Shown here: positions 31,201-41,426 of the stretch, piece by piece
How positions within the stretch are numbered: the first letter of the stretch is position 1
How the letters are laid out: each line of letters opens with the position of its first letter
Assembly (NCBI RefSeq): GCF_036373705.1
Contig: NC_089858.1
Coordinates: 16,985,749-17,049,748 of the forward strand
Reading direction: 5' to 3'
Source: Amia ocellicauda
Lineage: Eukaryota; Chordata; Actinopteri; Amiiformes; Amiidae
Length of the DNA: 64,000 nucleotides
The notes under the pieces: model-generated
What the model saw: only the letters and a program-made list of their open reading frames with translations
Told to the model about the DNA's origin: nothing
Databases searched by the model: none
Program-made: the position numbers and the translations under genes

Positions 31201-32716
31201 TCTCAATTAAAGTGAATGAAACTTGCCTGTAGTGCAGCAGGATGTGGAAGACGTACCCAGTGGAGACCAGGCCGGATGTTATCGTTCCAAACACAAAATA
31301 TCCTTTTCCGTAACCTGCGATTGAACTTGCCACTGAAGTTAAACAACATCTGTAACCACACCTAACCTGCAATGTGTAACAGGCGCTTGTAACGCATCTG
31401 GGGTCATAACCTTGAAGTCCTGAATTTCCTGTAGTAAAATAAAGCTATCCTTTTACCTCATACAAATATCCACATGCAAGTATGTGTGTGTATATATACA
31501 CTCACCTAAAGGATTATTAGGAACACCATACTAATACTGTGTTTGACCCCCTTTCGCCTTCAGAACTGCCTTAATTCTACGTGGCATTGATTCAACAAGG
31601 TGCTGAAAGCATTCTTTAGAAATGTTGGCCCATATTGATAGGATAGCATCTTGCAGTTGATGGAGATTTGTGGGATGCACATCCAGGGCACGAAGCTCCC
31701 GTTCCACCACATCCCAAAGATGCTCTATTGGGTTGAGATCTGGTGACTGTGGGGGCCAGTTTAGTACAGTGAACTCATTGTCATGTTCAAGAAACCAATT
31801 TGAAATGATTCGACCTTTGTGACATGGTGCATTATCCTGCCGGAAGTAGCCATCAGAGGATGGGTACATGGTGGTCATAAAGGGATGGACATGGTCAGAA
31901 ACAATGCTCAGGTAGGCCGTGGCATTTAAACGATGCCCAATTGGCACTAAGGGGCCTAAAGTGTGCCAAGAAAACATCCCCCACACCATTACACCACCAC
32001 CACCAGCCTGCACAGTGGTAACAAGGCACGATGGATCCATGTTCTCATTCTGTTTACGCCAAATTCTGACTCTACCATCTGAATGTCTCAACAGAAATCG
32101 AGACTCATCAGACCAGGCAACATTTTTCCAGTCTTCAACTGTCCAATTTTGGTGAGCTTGTGCAAATTGTAGCCTCTTTTTCCTATTTGTAGTGGAGATG
32201 AGTGGTACCCGGTGGGGTCTTCTGCTGTTGTAGCCCATCCGCCTCAAAGTTGTACGTGTTGTGGCTTCACAAATGCTTTGCTGCATACCTCGGTTGTAAC
32301 GAGTGGTTATTTCAGTCAAAGTTGCTCTTCTATCAGCTTGAATCAGTCGGCCCATTCTCCTCTGACCTCTAGCATCAACAAGGCATTTTCGCCCACAGGA
32401 CTGCCGCATACTGGATGTTTTTCCCTTTTCACACCATTCTTTGTAAACCCTAGAAATGGTTGTGCGTGAAAATCCCAGTAACTGAGCAGATTGTGAAATA
32501 CTCAGACCGGCCCGTCTGGCACCAACAACCATGCCACGCTCAAAATTGCTTAAATCACCTTTCTTTCCCATTCAGACATTCAGTTTGGAGTTCAGGAGAT
32601 TGTCTTGACCAGGACCACACCCCTAAATGCATTGAAGCAACTGCCATGTGATTAGTTGGTTAGATAATTGCATTAATGAGAAATTGAACAGGTGTTCCTA
32701 ATAATCCTTTAGGTGA

Positions 32717-32760
<44 letters not shown>

Positions 32761-35700
32761 TTATTTTAATTATTATTAATTTTTTTTTTCTCTGGGGAAA
32801 TATAACAAGGCCACTGGTTTCCAGCAAAGGATACTGTTAGTTATAGATGTAACAGTCTGATAGATACGGTTCATAACAGCATAATGAAAGTATGCCACGA
32901 AACCTCATTCCTGTTCACGTATTATTCATGACATCTTAATTAGCACCCATCTCACACGCAGACAAGCAGAACCAATAACAAACACTCACTCACACTCACA
33001 CACACATACACACCCACAAACACACACATATACACTCTCACACACACTTACACTGTCACTCACACACACTCTCACGCACATGCTGACATGAAGACGCAGT
33101 CTCGTGCAAAATGAAACACACATGTAGCTGTACCCATATAGTACACAGACAGAGCAGAAACAGAGACTGCCCTACATACCTGCAAAGGCAGGAATCAATT
33201 CATAGATACAGGAGAGTATCCGCAGGATGAAATTGACTTCTATGAACACATACTGTGAACACAAACAATACATAAACAAACACATACATGAATCAACACG
33301 CTCCATGTTGACTTCTGTGCTGCTCCGATCTGAAACATGTTCAGTACCAAATGGTTGTATCAGACCCATTCTTCTTTCCCATTGTTATACTGATATACAC
33401 CGATCAGCCATAACATTATGGCCACTGACAGGTGAAGTGAATAACACTGATAATCTTGTTATCATGGCACCTGTCAGTGGGTGGGATATATTAGGCAGCA
33501 AGTGAACATTTTGTCCTCAAAGTTGATGTGTTAGAAGCAGGAAAAATGGGCAGCGTAAGGATCTGAGCGACTCTGACAAGGGCCAAATTGTGATGGCTAG
33601 ACGACTGGGTCAGAGCATCTCCAAAACTGCAGCTCTTGTGGGGTGTTCCTGGTCTGCAGTGGTCAGTACCTATCAAAAGTGGTCCAAGGAAGGAAAAGCG
33701 CTGAACCGGTGACAGGGTCATGGGCGGCCAAGGCTCATTGATGCACGTGGGGAGCGAAGGCTGGCCTGTGTGGTCCGATCCAACAGACGAACTACTGTAG
33801 CTCAAATTGCTGAAAAAGTTAATGCTGGTTCTGATAGAAAGGTGTCAGAACACACAGTGCATCGCAGTTTGTTGCGTATGGGGCTGCGTAGCCGCAGACC
33901 AGTCAGGGTGCGCATGCTGACCCCTGTCCACTGCCGAAAGCGCCTACAATGAGCACATGAGCATCAGAACTGGACCACAGAGCAACAGATGAAGGTGGCC
34001 TGGTCTGATGAATCACAAGTTCAAGGTGTTGACTTGGACTCCATATTCCCCAGATCTCAATCCAATCAAGCATCTGTGGGATGTGCTGGACAAACAAGTC
34101 CGATCCATGGAGGCCCCACCTCGCAATTTACAGGACTTAAAGGATCTGCTGCTAGCGTCTTGGTGCCAGATAGCACACCACACCTTCAGAGGTCTAGTGG
34201 AGTCCATGTCTCGACGGGTCAGGGCTGTTTTGGGACCTACACAATATTAGGCAGGTGGTCATAATGTTATGGCTGATCGGTGTACAGTATCACAATAGAC
34301 AAAACAGCAACAACGTGACCAAGGTGCATATTAATAAGATTAAAATACTTAAAAGCATTCACAATGTCCAAGCCACAGATCAAATACTCAGCACAGGGTG
34401 TATAATGTGTATCCCAGTGTGGCAACAGTGCAGACAGCTGTGCTTACTGTGTAGATTGCATTGAAAGCTACCACTGCTGTGATTATCATACGGGCCGGGA
34501 ATCTGAAGTGGGGGTCCCAGTCGTACACCTTCCGCCGAAACCACGACTTCTTCTCCCTGAGGCTCACAGATGGGGGAGGGGAAAAGGGGGGTTAGGGGTT
34601 AGTGCCAACTCGTTTCTGTAGCATGACAGATACGTTAAGCCATCATCTGTGCCTGTCAGGAAGACAAATCAACCCCCTTACTGGCTGGCTGGCTGCATGA
34701 CTGACTACCAGCAAATTGAGGAGAGCAAACACTGGGTGGTGGTTTCATGGGTGACATTTTGTGTGTGTGTAGAGTAGAGGGTACCCCAAAAATGCCTAGT
34801 TTACCCCTTCCAGGAGCATTCCCTGAAATTACTGAATAGTGTTACCGCATCTGGGGTGAAGGGGAGACTAGAGAGTGAAGGGCAGTATGATTCAGCACAA
34901 TGCAAATAGTAGGAACAACATAAATGAAAATGTGCCATCTAACTGCTGGTTAAAAGCTCCTGAGATGAGCGATGGGCAGGGCACTCACGGTGGGCTGCTG
35001 GGCTGGAAGAGACGCCGGACATAGTTAAGGTGATGGACAGCGACCACCAGCTCCGGACCCTGCGACACCAGGGGGACATGGGTCAGGCCAGAACCCTCAC
35101 ACACACAAACACATATGCAGACACACACATACGGTACACTGTCTTTGATGCATGAATCAGGTTCACATAAAGAGAGACAGAGTTGCAGCTGGGTATGTAT
35201 GGGGAGCACAGTATGTACCTCGTGGAGTGGCCAGCCCCCGCAGTAGCCCCGCAGCTGCTTCAGGAACATCAACAGGAAGCAGAGGATGAGAAACGCAGTG
35301 CACAGCAGGGCAGGAACAGGCAATGCACGGGGAGACACGTACCAGGGGACCTGAGGGAGAGACCAAGATGGAGGGAGAGGGAGAGAGAGAGGCTGTACTC
35401 GCTGCACCAGGTAATCTTAAATCCCTAAAGACACATCTATCACAGTTTCATAACAGTTTTTTTTCTTCCCAGTCCTCATGTGTATTTGTTACTGCCTCTG
35501 GAGGGGGGGAAGTTTAAAAAATACAGCTTTTCCACCCTGCACTGAGAGACGGGAGGCCCCTGCTCACAGACACAATCCCAGAGAAGCCCAGGTAAGTCTG
35601 AGCTCCCTGGCTTACTGCGGCCACACCTGTTGCTGTCAGCCCTTACAGAATCAACAATCCAGGATCGCGCAATGGACTGCCAACCCGGGGGGGCAACCAG

Positions 35701-38691
35701 GACTGACTCACAGAGCATCCCTGACATTGCAAAATTAGGTAAAGACGACCCACACCTTCATCAGCTTTAAGCTACTTGAATCTGATCCACAGGGAGGAGA
35801 CACGCTGCCCTTCTTTGAGCTGGCCTCACTGAGGGAGATGTTCATCACTCTCAGTGCATTCAAACTCCCACACAGTTGCTGTATTCACGGATTACTTACA
35901 GTCTCTTCTTGGCGCTCCACGGTGCTCTTGACTTGATAGACGAACCTGCAAACGAAGAAACAGCTCATGGTGCATCAGTACCCACGGAACCGGCCAAGCT
36001 GGGGAGCAGCGTGTGGTCTCCAAGCAAACTGGCTTCTTGACAGAGGTGGACAGAGGTGCTTCCACAGCTCCTGGGGGTCACTGTGCAGAACATCTAAAAA
36101 GTGCTAATCTAAACATAGGTTTGCATATTTTATTTTATACATGCGTGTAACCATGAATTTATATACCTCCATTCACTTATATTTAAATGTGAGGGTGCAG
36201 TGTGAGTGTACGAGGTCAGATTTGAACCACACTCTCAACCACACCTCCCAGTGCTCGTCTGACCCCATACATCCTCATCAACTGGCCAGTGCCCTGATGC
36301 GGCAGATTTGGTTGACATGACGTTACAAGCTCATTCACTGTGACCCCTGGGACACATAGGATAAACACAGGATATACATAGGAACCATATAGGCCCAACA
36401 CAATGGGACACATGTGTGCGGAAGCAGAGCGCCTCAAAAGGTGTCCGCGAGGCTGCCGTGAGAGAGGCAGCGCTGGGAGAGCGGGCCCTTACCAGCTCAG
36501 GGTGTAGCTGAAGCCCAGCAGGGAGCCGGCGAGCTTGTGTTCGGTGGTGAGGCAGATGAAGATGGGATAGTGGACCAGGGCCACCTCCAGCGCCAGCAGG
36601 AACTTGAAAAACACTGAGGGGGGGCAATACAATTAAAAAATCAGACACTGCAACCTCCACAGTCCAGCACGACCAACACCCACCCACACACACACACCTC
36701 TCCTCCCAGAGTGTAGGAGCTGTGTGGTGATCTCCTATTTCCCTTGTTGAGATTCAAGTAAATGCAGTTCTATTCCCATCTTACCTCTCCCTGATTTAAA
36801 TGGAGAGAAAAAGGTGTGGTTGGGGGGCGGTAGCCTAACTAACACCAGACACAGACCTGCAGTCCTCAGTGCGGGAAGATGTGCAACAATAATGTATGGA
36901 AACACACAAAGGAGGAGGGTGGGTTGGGGTGTGAGCTGGACTGCCCAAGAACAACATTGCAGAGGAAGCAAAAGAAAGACTCTTGTGGCGCACAGTTAGG
37001 AAGCTACAATTAACTAGACTTATGACCAGCCTCAAAAACAACACATCCTGCCACGGCTGACACGAGAGAGAGAGAGAGAGAGAGAGAAATGGGTAGAGGG
37101 AGTGAGGGAGATGGGGAGAGAGACAGAGGAAGTGGGTAGGGGGGAGGGAAGGGTGAGGGAGAAGCGAGAGAGACAGAAAGAGACAGAAAGAGGAATTGAG
37201 CCAATGCAACTGTGTTGTGTTTACGTCACCTGTGGCCCAGACAGGCACCTCAAAGTGCAGACAGGAGAACTGCTTGACCCTCACCATCCTCTCCAGCACC
37301 ACGTTGGCGATGGCCCCGAAAGCCACTGCAAACGCCCAGCGGTTACTGTGGGTGCTGAGCAGCTGGATGGGCCTGCAAAACCGAGGCTCTCATTCAGGTG
37401 TTTGCACAAGTACAGAAAAAAAGAAAATTGACGAGTAATTGACAACTAGTGTCAGTTAGCGTATTTCTGACACAAGACAGAATAACACACACACACACTT
37501 ATTTCATCTGAGAATAAATAAACACGTAAATACATAAATAAATGAAACTGTAAAAGCAGAGAATCTGACTTACACCAGCAGACCGAACCTGCCCTCCAGG
37601 GGGAACCTGCCTTCAAAGGTATAGTACCTCACGCGTCTCCTGAAGGAGGACAGAATCAAAGCGATGGCAACCTAGGGCAAGGATATATTTATATATACAT
37701 TTTAATGCCTTCATTCATCCATTCAGAACTGAGTAACGTATATATTTTATTGCAGTTTTAAATAACCTTACAGGACAAGAATAAGTGTCAATATAGACAT
37801 TACCCTGCTCTGCTACCCCACCCCATTATTTTCTTTAAATGAAAATAATAAAATGATGAAGGAAGATTTTTAAGGAGTTTTTTAAGGAGGTATTAAGTGA
37901 ATTAGCCTGATGTGTTGAAGGTTAAATCAAGTGCACATACAGGCACACCTTAGCGGGGGACCTACCGCGGGGATCATCCAGTAATGCAGGGCCCTGAAGT
38001 CGGCGCACTCGTCCTGTGTGGCCGACCTGCACAACAACAGGAAGGAGAAACGGTATGTGATGTGTGTATTCACAGACTAAACCATGCGGAGCATCCTCGT
38101 ATTCTACTGCCACACCTGACCTGCGTGAGCACGGCCCCAATCGCCCATTTTGGGTGAGCTCATCTGTGCCAAACACGGATATGATTATGATTCTGCCTCG
38201 TTCCTCCCATAACTATTTTGTTTCTGGTCCCAGAAGGGCTGAGCGCATCGCAAAATTGATCAATCAATCAATCAGTCGATACAATCATGAACTCCTACAG
38301 CACGGGGGCCGCAAGGATCCTCCAGGAGCCCCAGAGTCCAGAGAAGCTCCTGATACCATTGCCTCCTTCAAAACACTCCAGTACTTGAATGTATTAAGAG
38401 CCAAGGCTTCCTGGAATAAATCAATAAATATAACAGTAACGTTTCCTGTTTCAATTCTACAAAAGCCATTCACTTTCATCCAGGGAGTCCAGAGACACAG
38501 TCAAGACTTATTAGCAGAGATATCACAGAGCATGAATTGCCCTGGGTATCGTTTTCCCCACATATATTTGCAAGTATATAGCAGATGCCCTCGGCCAGAG
38601 CAGAGTCAGAATGAGAGTCAGAGCAAGAGTGGAGTCAGACGGGTTGCCCTGCAGTCCCGACTTACGTGTTCTTGGTGCTCCAGCAGGCCAT
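28296..38691 (-). CDS. stra6-like: STRA6-family vitamin A (retinol) transporter
   Basis: Multi-pass membrane receptor family that takes retinol from retinol-binding protein into cells. Coding exons: 38691-38666, 38026-37966, 37671-37574, 37372-37230, 36613-36493, 35945-35900, 35350-35219, 35059-34989, 34556-34448, 33252-33180, 31314-31227, 31036-30961, 30595-30547, 30161-30044, 29704-29585, 29428-29262, 28957-28796, 28489-28296. Sum 1854 nt = 617 codons plus TGA, all junctions in frame (human STRA6 has 667). The N-terminus [16 protein letters not shown] has an N-glycosylation sequon (NTS, residues 8-10), as expected for the outer end. Family blocks include [34 protein letters not shown] and the tail [18 protein letters not shown] (human STRA6: AYTLLHNPTL). 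The intron after 31227 begins with GC. Two Tc1 elements sit in introns. Whether this is stra6, stra6l/rbpr2 or another paralogue is unresolved. Confidence 0.88.
28568..28674. repeat. Purine-rich (GAGG/GGGA)n tract, STRA6-family last intron
   Basis: Almost pure AG sequence made of GAGAGGGAGG units, lying between the last two coding exons. Confidence 0.9.
31499..32719 (-). mobile_element. Intact Tc1/mariner element, DD36E type
   Basis: A 1221-bp element with identical 29-bp inverted repeats (31499-31527 and 32691-32719, outer end CACTCACCTAAAGG). A TA dinucleotide precedes the left end (31497-31498); on the right TG separates the end from a (TA)n run. It lies in the STRA6-family intron 31315-33179, in the same orientation as the gene. 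Perfect repeats and an open transposase point to recent insertion. Confidence 0.93.
31531..32571 (-). CDS. Tc1/mariner transposase (DD36E)
   Basis: 346-residue transposase for cut-and-paste movement into TA sites. Residues 1-120 form the paired helix-turn-helix DNA-binding region ([23 protein letters not shown] linker at 60-62). The catalytic triad is D155 (WSDES), D246 (RQDNAPCH) and E283 (NPIEHLWD). D246 and E283 are separated by 36 residues, where Tc1 and Sleeping Beauty have 34; this spacing matches the DD36E Incomer lineage. The frame is uninterrupted and the length is normal. It fills almost all of the element; its stop lies just inside the left inverted repeat. Confidence 0.95.
   Translation of the reverse strand: MGKKGDLSNFERGMVVGARRAGLSISQSAQLLGFSRTTISRVYKEWCEKGKTSSMRQSCGRKCLVDARGQRRMGRLIQADRRATLTEITTRYNRGMQQSICEATTRTTLRRMGYNSRRPHRVPLISTTNRKKRLQFAQAHQNWTVEDWKNVAWSDESRFLLRHSDGRVRIWRKQNENMDPSCLVTTVQAGGGGVMVWGMFSWHTLGPLVPIGHRLNATAYLSIVSDHVHPFMTTMYPSSDGYFRQDNAPCHKGRIISNWFLEHDNEFTVLNWPPQSPDLNPIEHLWDVVERELRALDVHPTNLHQLQDAILSIWANISKECFQHLVESMPRRIKAVLKAKGGQTQY
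32722..32756. repeat. (TA)n microsatellite at the transposon edge
   Basis: TA repeats directly after the right end of the Tc1 element; shorter TA runs also precede its left end, so it inserted into a TA-rich stretch. Confidence 0.9.
33398..34282 (+). mobile_element. Internally deleted Tc1-like element
   Basis: Ends CACCGATCAGCCATAAC at 33398 and its inverted copy ending at 34282, flanked by TA on both sides (33396-33397, 34283-34284). The inverted repeats are about 28 bp with one mismatch. At 885 bp it is shorter than a full Tc1 element. Located in the STRA6-family intron 33253-34447, antisense to the gene. Confidence 0.9.
33546..34250 (+). pseudogene. Tc1-like transposase remnant, catalytic core deleted
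   Basis: Starts MGSVRI then meets a stop; several frames are needed. A helix-turn-helix part reads at 33770-33952 ([20 protein letters not shown]) and the C-terminal part at 34008-34250 ([15 protein letters not shown], ending GPTQY). Sequence jumps from the first catalytic motif (AWSDES, near 34000) to the third near 34030, so the second aspartate region is missing. The catalytic glutamate position reads K (NPIKHLW). Clearly inactive and of a different family from the intact element. Confidence 0.88.
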
Positions 38692-39788
38692 GCCTTGTGC
38701 AGTGTGGTGCTCAGCCCTGCTGTAGCTGGGTGCCTCTCTCTCTATGAGGCGGACGGGTGCTCTGGGCTGCAGGAAGCGACTGACAGAGGCAGCCTTTACC
38801 CGCTGTTGTGCACACCAGCCCTGCCACACCTTTCCGCTGTGACGCTGTCTGAAGTCTGAAGAGGGAAAAACCATAACCACAGTCACAACCACACCTGCCC
38901 CCCCACACACACCGATTTGTGTTTTAAGGGGATTAAGGCAAGTGTTTAAAGAACAGTCCGCTCACATTTCAGGGGTCAGTTACGAAACTTTAAACTAATG
39001 TGTGTTGTAAGGTGCTAAGCAGCCCCCTTACAACACACAGCAGAGCTATACACAGAGACATTATGAGCTTGAGTGTATCCCTGAAATGCAATGTATGTCA
39101 GGCATAAAAATCCCATAATACATGCAATTACAGGGGATTAAAGGAAGCCTGTTATTCAGTCCTGTTGTTATGGGTCATCACATGCCATCCCTGATGACTT
39201 ACAACAAAACTACACCTAGATAAATGACCTGTCCCCCAGCTCTTAATGCAAATTCTAAAAACAACAACAATGAAAAAGTGCAGGCATTTCTTTTTATATT
39301 AGGCACTGCATCAAAAGGAGATAAAGACACATACGCAGCAGTTCTAGTCAAAGCAAAGACGCTAAATGTAAAACTTCAGACATGACAAACAACACAAAAA
39401 TGAGTCGGTAATAAACAAAAACACTTCAGGTTATTTTTATTGGGCTGATTCTGCAACAGGAAGTGCCAGAGCGCCTCACTGTTTCATGCTCTCCTTTGTC
39501 ATCCCTTCTTTTCATCAGAACTCTCAGGCCCTCCGTCCCTCACTCCATCCATCACCTTTTCACTACCCATCCCTCCATTGCTGCCTACATCTCAACCCCT
39601 CCCTATATATCAGACAGAACCCCCCCTTTTCCCTCCCTCAATCTCTTCCTCTTATCCCTCTACTTTCAGGTATTCCTCTTCTCACACCTCTTCACCTGCC
39701 TCCATTCCGGCACTGCGAACACGGTGGACTTGCCCCGACCTCCGGATTGAGAGCCTCCCGACCCTTCTCCCAGGTAGGAAAGCGCAGC

Positions 39789-41426
39789 ATGGCCCAGCGA
39801 ACCGCCGGTGTGAGGCGCCATAATGCGGTGCGCTTCAGCCGTGAGGCTGGAGCCGAGACCGCGGCCCTCACCCGGCTGGAGTTCAGCAGGTCCGTGCTGC
39901 AGAGGGGCCTGGGCTTTGCCCCTTCTGAGCTGAACTGCGTGGTTAAACTGCCTGGACCTAGGGACGTGTTTGAGGTGAGCTTTAAGAACCCTCAAGTGCT
40001 GGAGAGTTTTTGGAATTTGTATAGGGAAAAAAAAGACAGTATGCCCCTGAGTGACTTTGTGGTCGACGCCCTGACAGATAGAGAGATCAAAATAGTAACT
40101 ATTCAGTTCTATAATGAAGCAGTGGCAGAGTACGACGTAGAAGTATGGCTGAGGAGACACTGCGAGATCCTGTCTGAAAGCAGGAGAGTTAATGATGAGG
40201 ATGGGGTCTGGACAGGTGCTCGGCGGTGGCAGGTGCGCCTGCAGGTGGAAGTGGCCGCCATCGGCGGAGTACGCCATCTGCCAAGCACCGTGGTATTAGG
40301 AGCAAATAGGGGGCTTGTCTTCTACCATGGCATGCCCAAATTATGCAGGAACTGCGGGGCCCTGGGTCATTTAGCCGCAGCCTGCACTGTTGTCAAGTGC
40401 AAGGTCTGCGGCGGAGAACATCTGACCAGGGCCTGCAAGCAGGAGAGGGCCTGCAACCTGTGCGGTGGGGGAGGGCATCTCTTCAGGAATTGCCCCTCCT
40501 CTTATGCAAATAGGGCGCGGGCCCTCGGGGGTGGTGGAGAGAGAGAAAATCAAGTGGAGGCTCCTCCAAAGGTGATACCCCAAGATGGGGGTAGAGAGGA
40601 AACAATCCTCAGGAGCCTCATAGGCTCCCTCTCTGACTCTGGGTCAGAAGTGGAGGCAGAGGGGGAGTGGACAGTGGTAGCGGGGAAGAGGAGGAGGGCA
40701 GAGAAGAGGAGCATGGGTAGGGGGGGTATGATGAATAAAAGGATCCACTCTGCAGATTCTCCCCCCCCTGCCGGCTCCTCCCCCGCTGCAGAGACCTCTC
40801 CCTCTAATTTCTACACGCCCCACTCTGACTCCGGAGAGGAGAGCAGTGGGCCTTCTCCACTGCCCCGAGTGGGCAGCCTGGTGGATGAGAGGCCCCCTAG
40901 AAATAACATTCCTCCTGCCCCACAACTGAGACTCTCCCAGGGGAGGGGTCAGGTATGCCCTCCCGGCAGTAGTGGGAGAGCCGCAGGTCCTCAAGAGACG
41001 GGAGTCGGCGCCAGTGCCCTTTCCCATAAAGACATCAGGGACGTGATGGCAAGGTCACTGGCGCTGGGGGAGGAGGCCTGCGGCGGCAGACAGCCGGGAA
41101 GAGAGAGACCACCCCCTCCCCCACCATTAGTCAAAAGAACAACTAGCGGGGTCTACACAGTTTTCTCCCCAGTTGTACATAAAGCCTCTGCCCTGCCATC
41201 TGTTCGTCGGGCCTCGGCCACAAAGGAACCAGGGAGAACCTCCAGCACCACAAGCCCTGAGCCCAGTGGAGTTTCGCCAGCCTTACCGGGTGGCGGGAGC
41301 CGAGCCCCCCCCATAGTCTTCCTAGAGGATCAAGCGGTGAGGCAAATGATTGAAATGATGGGTGCTAGCGCTAAGCTAGGTGAGGGAGAAGAGAGGAGTG
41401 GGGAAGAGAAAGGTTTCTTTACATGA
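39789..41426 (+). CDS. LINE ORF1, Gag-like CCHC nucleic-acid-binding protein
   Basis: Intact 545-codon frame from the ATG at 39789 (MAQRTAGVRRHN). The frame stays open upstream to 39486, but this start matches where protein-like sequence begins. ORF1 proteins bind element RNA and form the retrotransposition particle. Three zinc knuckles are visible: CRNCGALGHLAAAC (186-199), CKVCGGEHLTRAC (204-216, one residue short in spacing) and CNLCGGGGHLFRNC (222-235). The C-terminal half is low-complexity, rich in G, S, P, E and R. The stop TGA (41424-41426) overlaps the ORF2 ATG in the tetranucleotide ATGA. Confidence 0.88.
   Translation: MAQRTAGVRRHNAVRFSREAGAETAALTRLEFSRSVLQRGLGFAPSELNCVVKLPGPRDVFEVSFKNPQVLESFWNLYREKKDSMPLSDFVVDALTDREIKIVTIQFYNEAVAEYDVEVWLRRHCEILSESRRVNDEDGVWTGARRWQVRLQVEVAAIGGVRHLPSTVVLGANRGLVFYHGMPKLCRNCGALGHLAAACTVVKCKVCGGEHLTRACKQERACNLCGGGGHLFRNCPSSYANRARALGGGGERENQVEAPPKVIPQDGGREETILRSLIGSLSDSGSEVEAEGEWTVVAGKRRRAEKRSMGRGGMMNKRIHSADSPPPAGSSPAAETSPSNFYTPHSDSGEESSGPSPLPRVGSLVDERPPRNNIPPAPQLRLSQGRGQVCPPGSSGRAAGPQETGVGASALSHKDIRDVMARSLALGEEACGGRQPGRERPPPPPPLVKRTTSGVYTVFSPVVHKASALPSVRRASATKEPGRTSSTTSPEPSGVSPALPGGGSRAPPIVFLEDQAVRQMIEMMGASAKLGEGEERSGEEKGFFT

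Noticed and set aside
38235-38290. ATCA-repeat stretch considered as a SINE tail
   Set aside because: Only a short TCAA/TCAG run was seen, with no recognisable SINE body beside it.
39666-40277. 203-codon antisense frame opposite LINE ORF1
   Set aside because: It is a shadow of the well-supported ORF1, which has zinc knuckles in the opposite direction.
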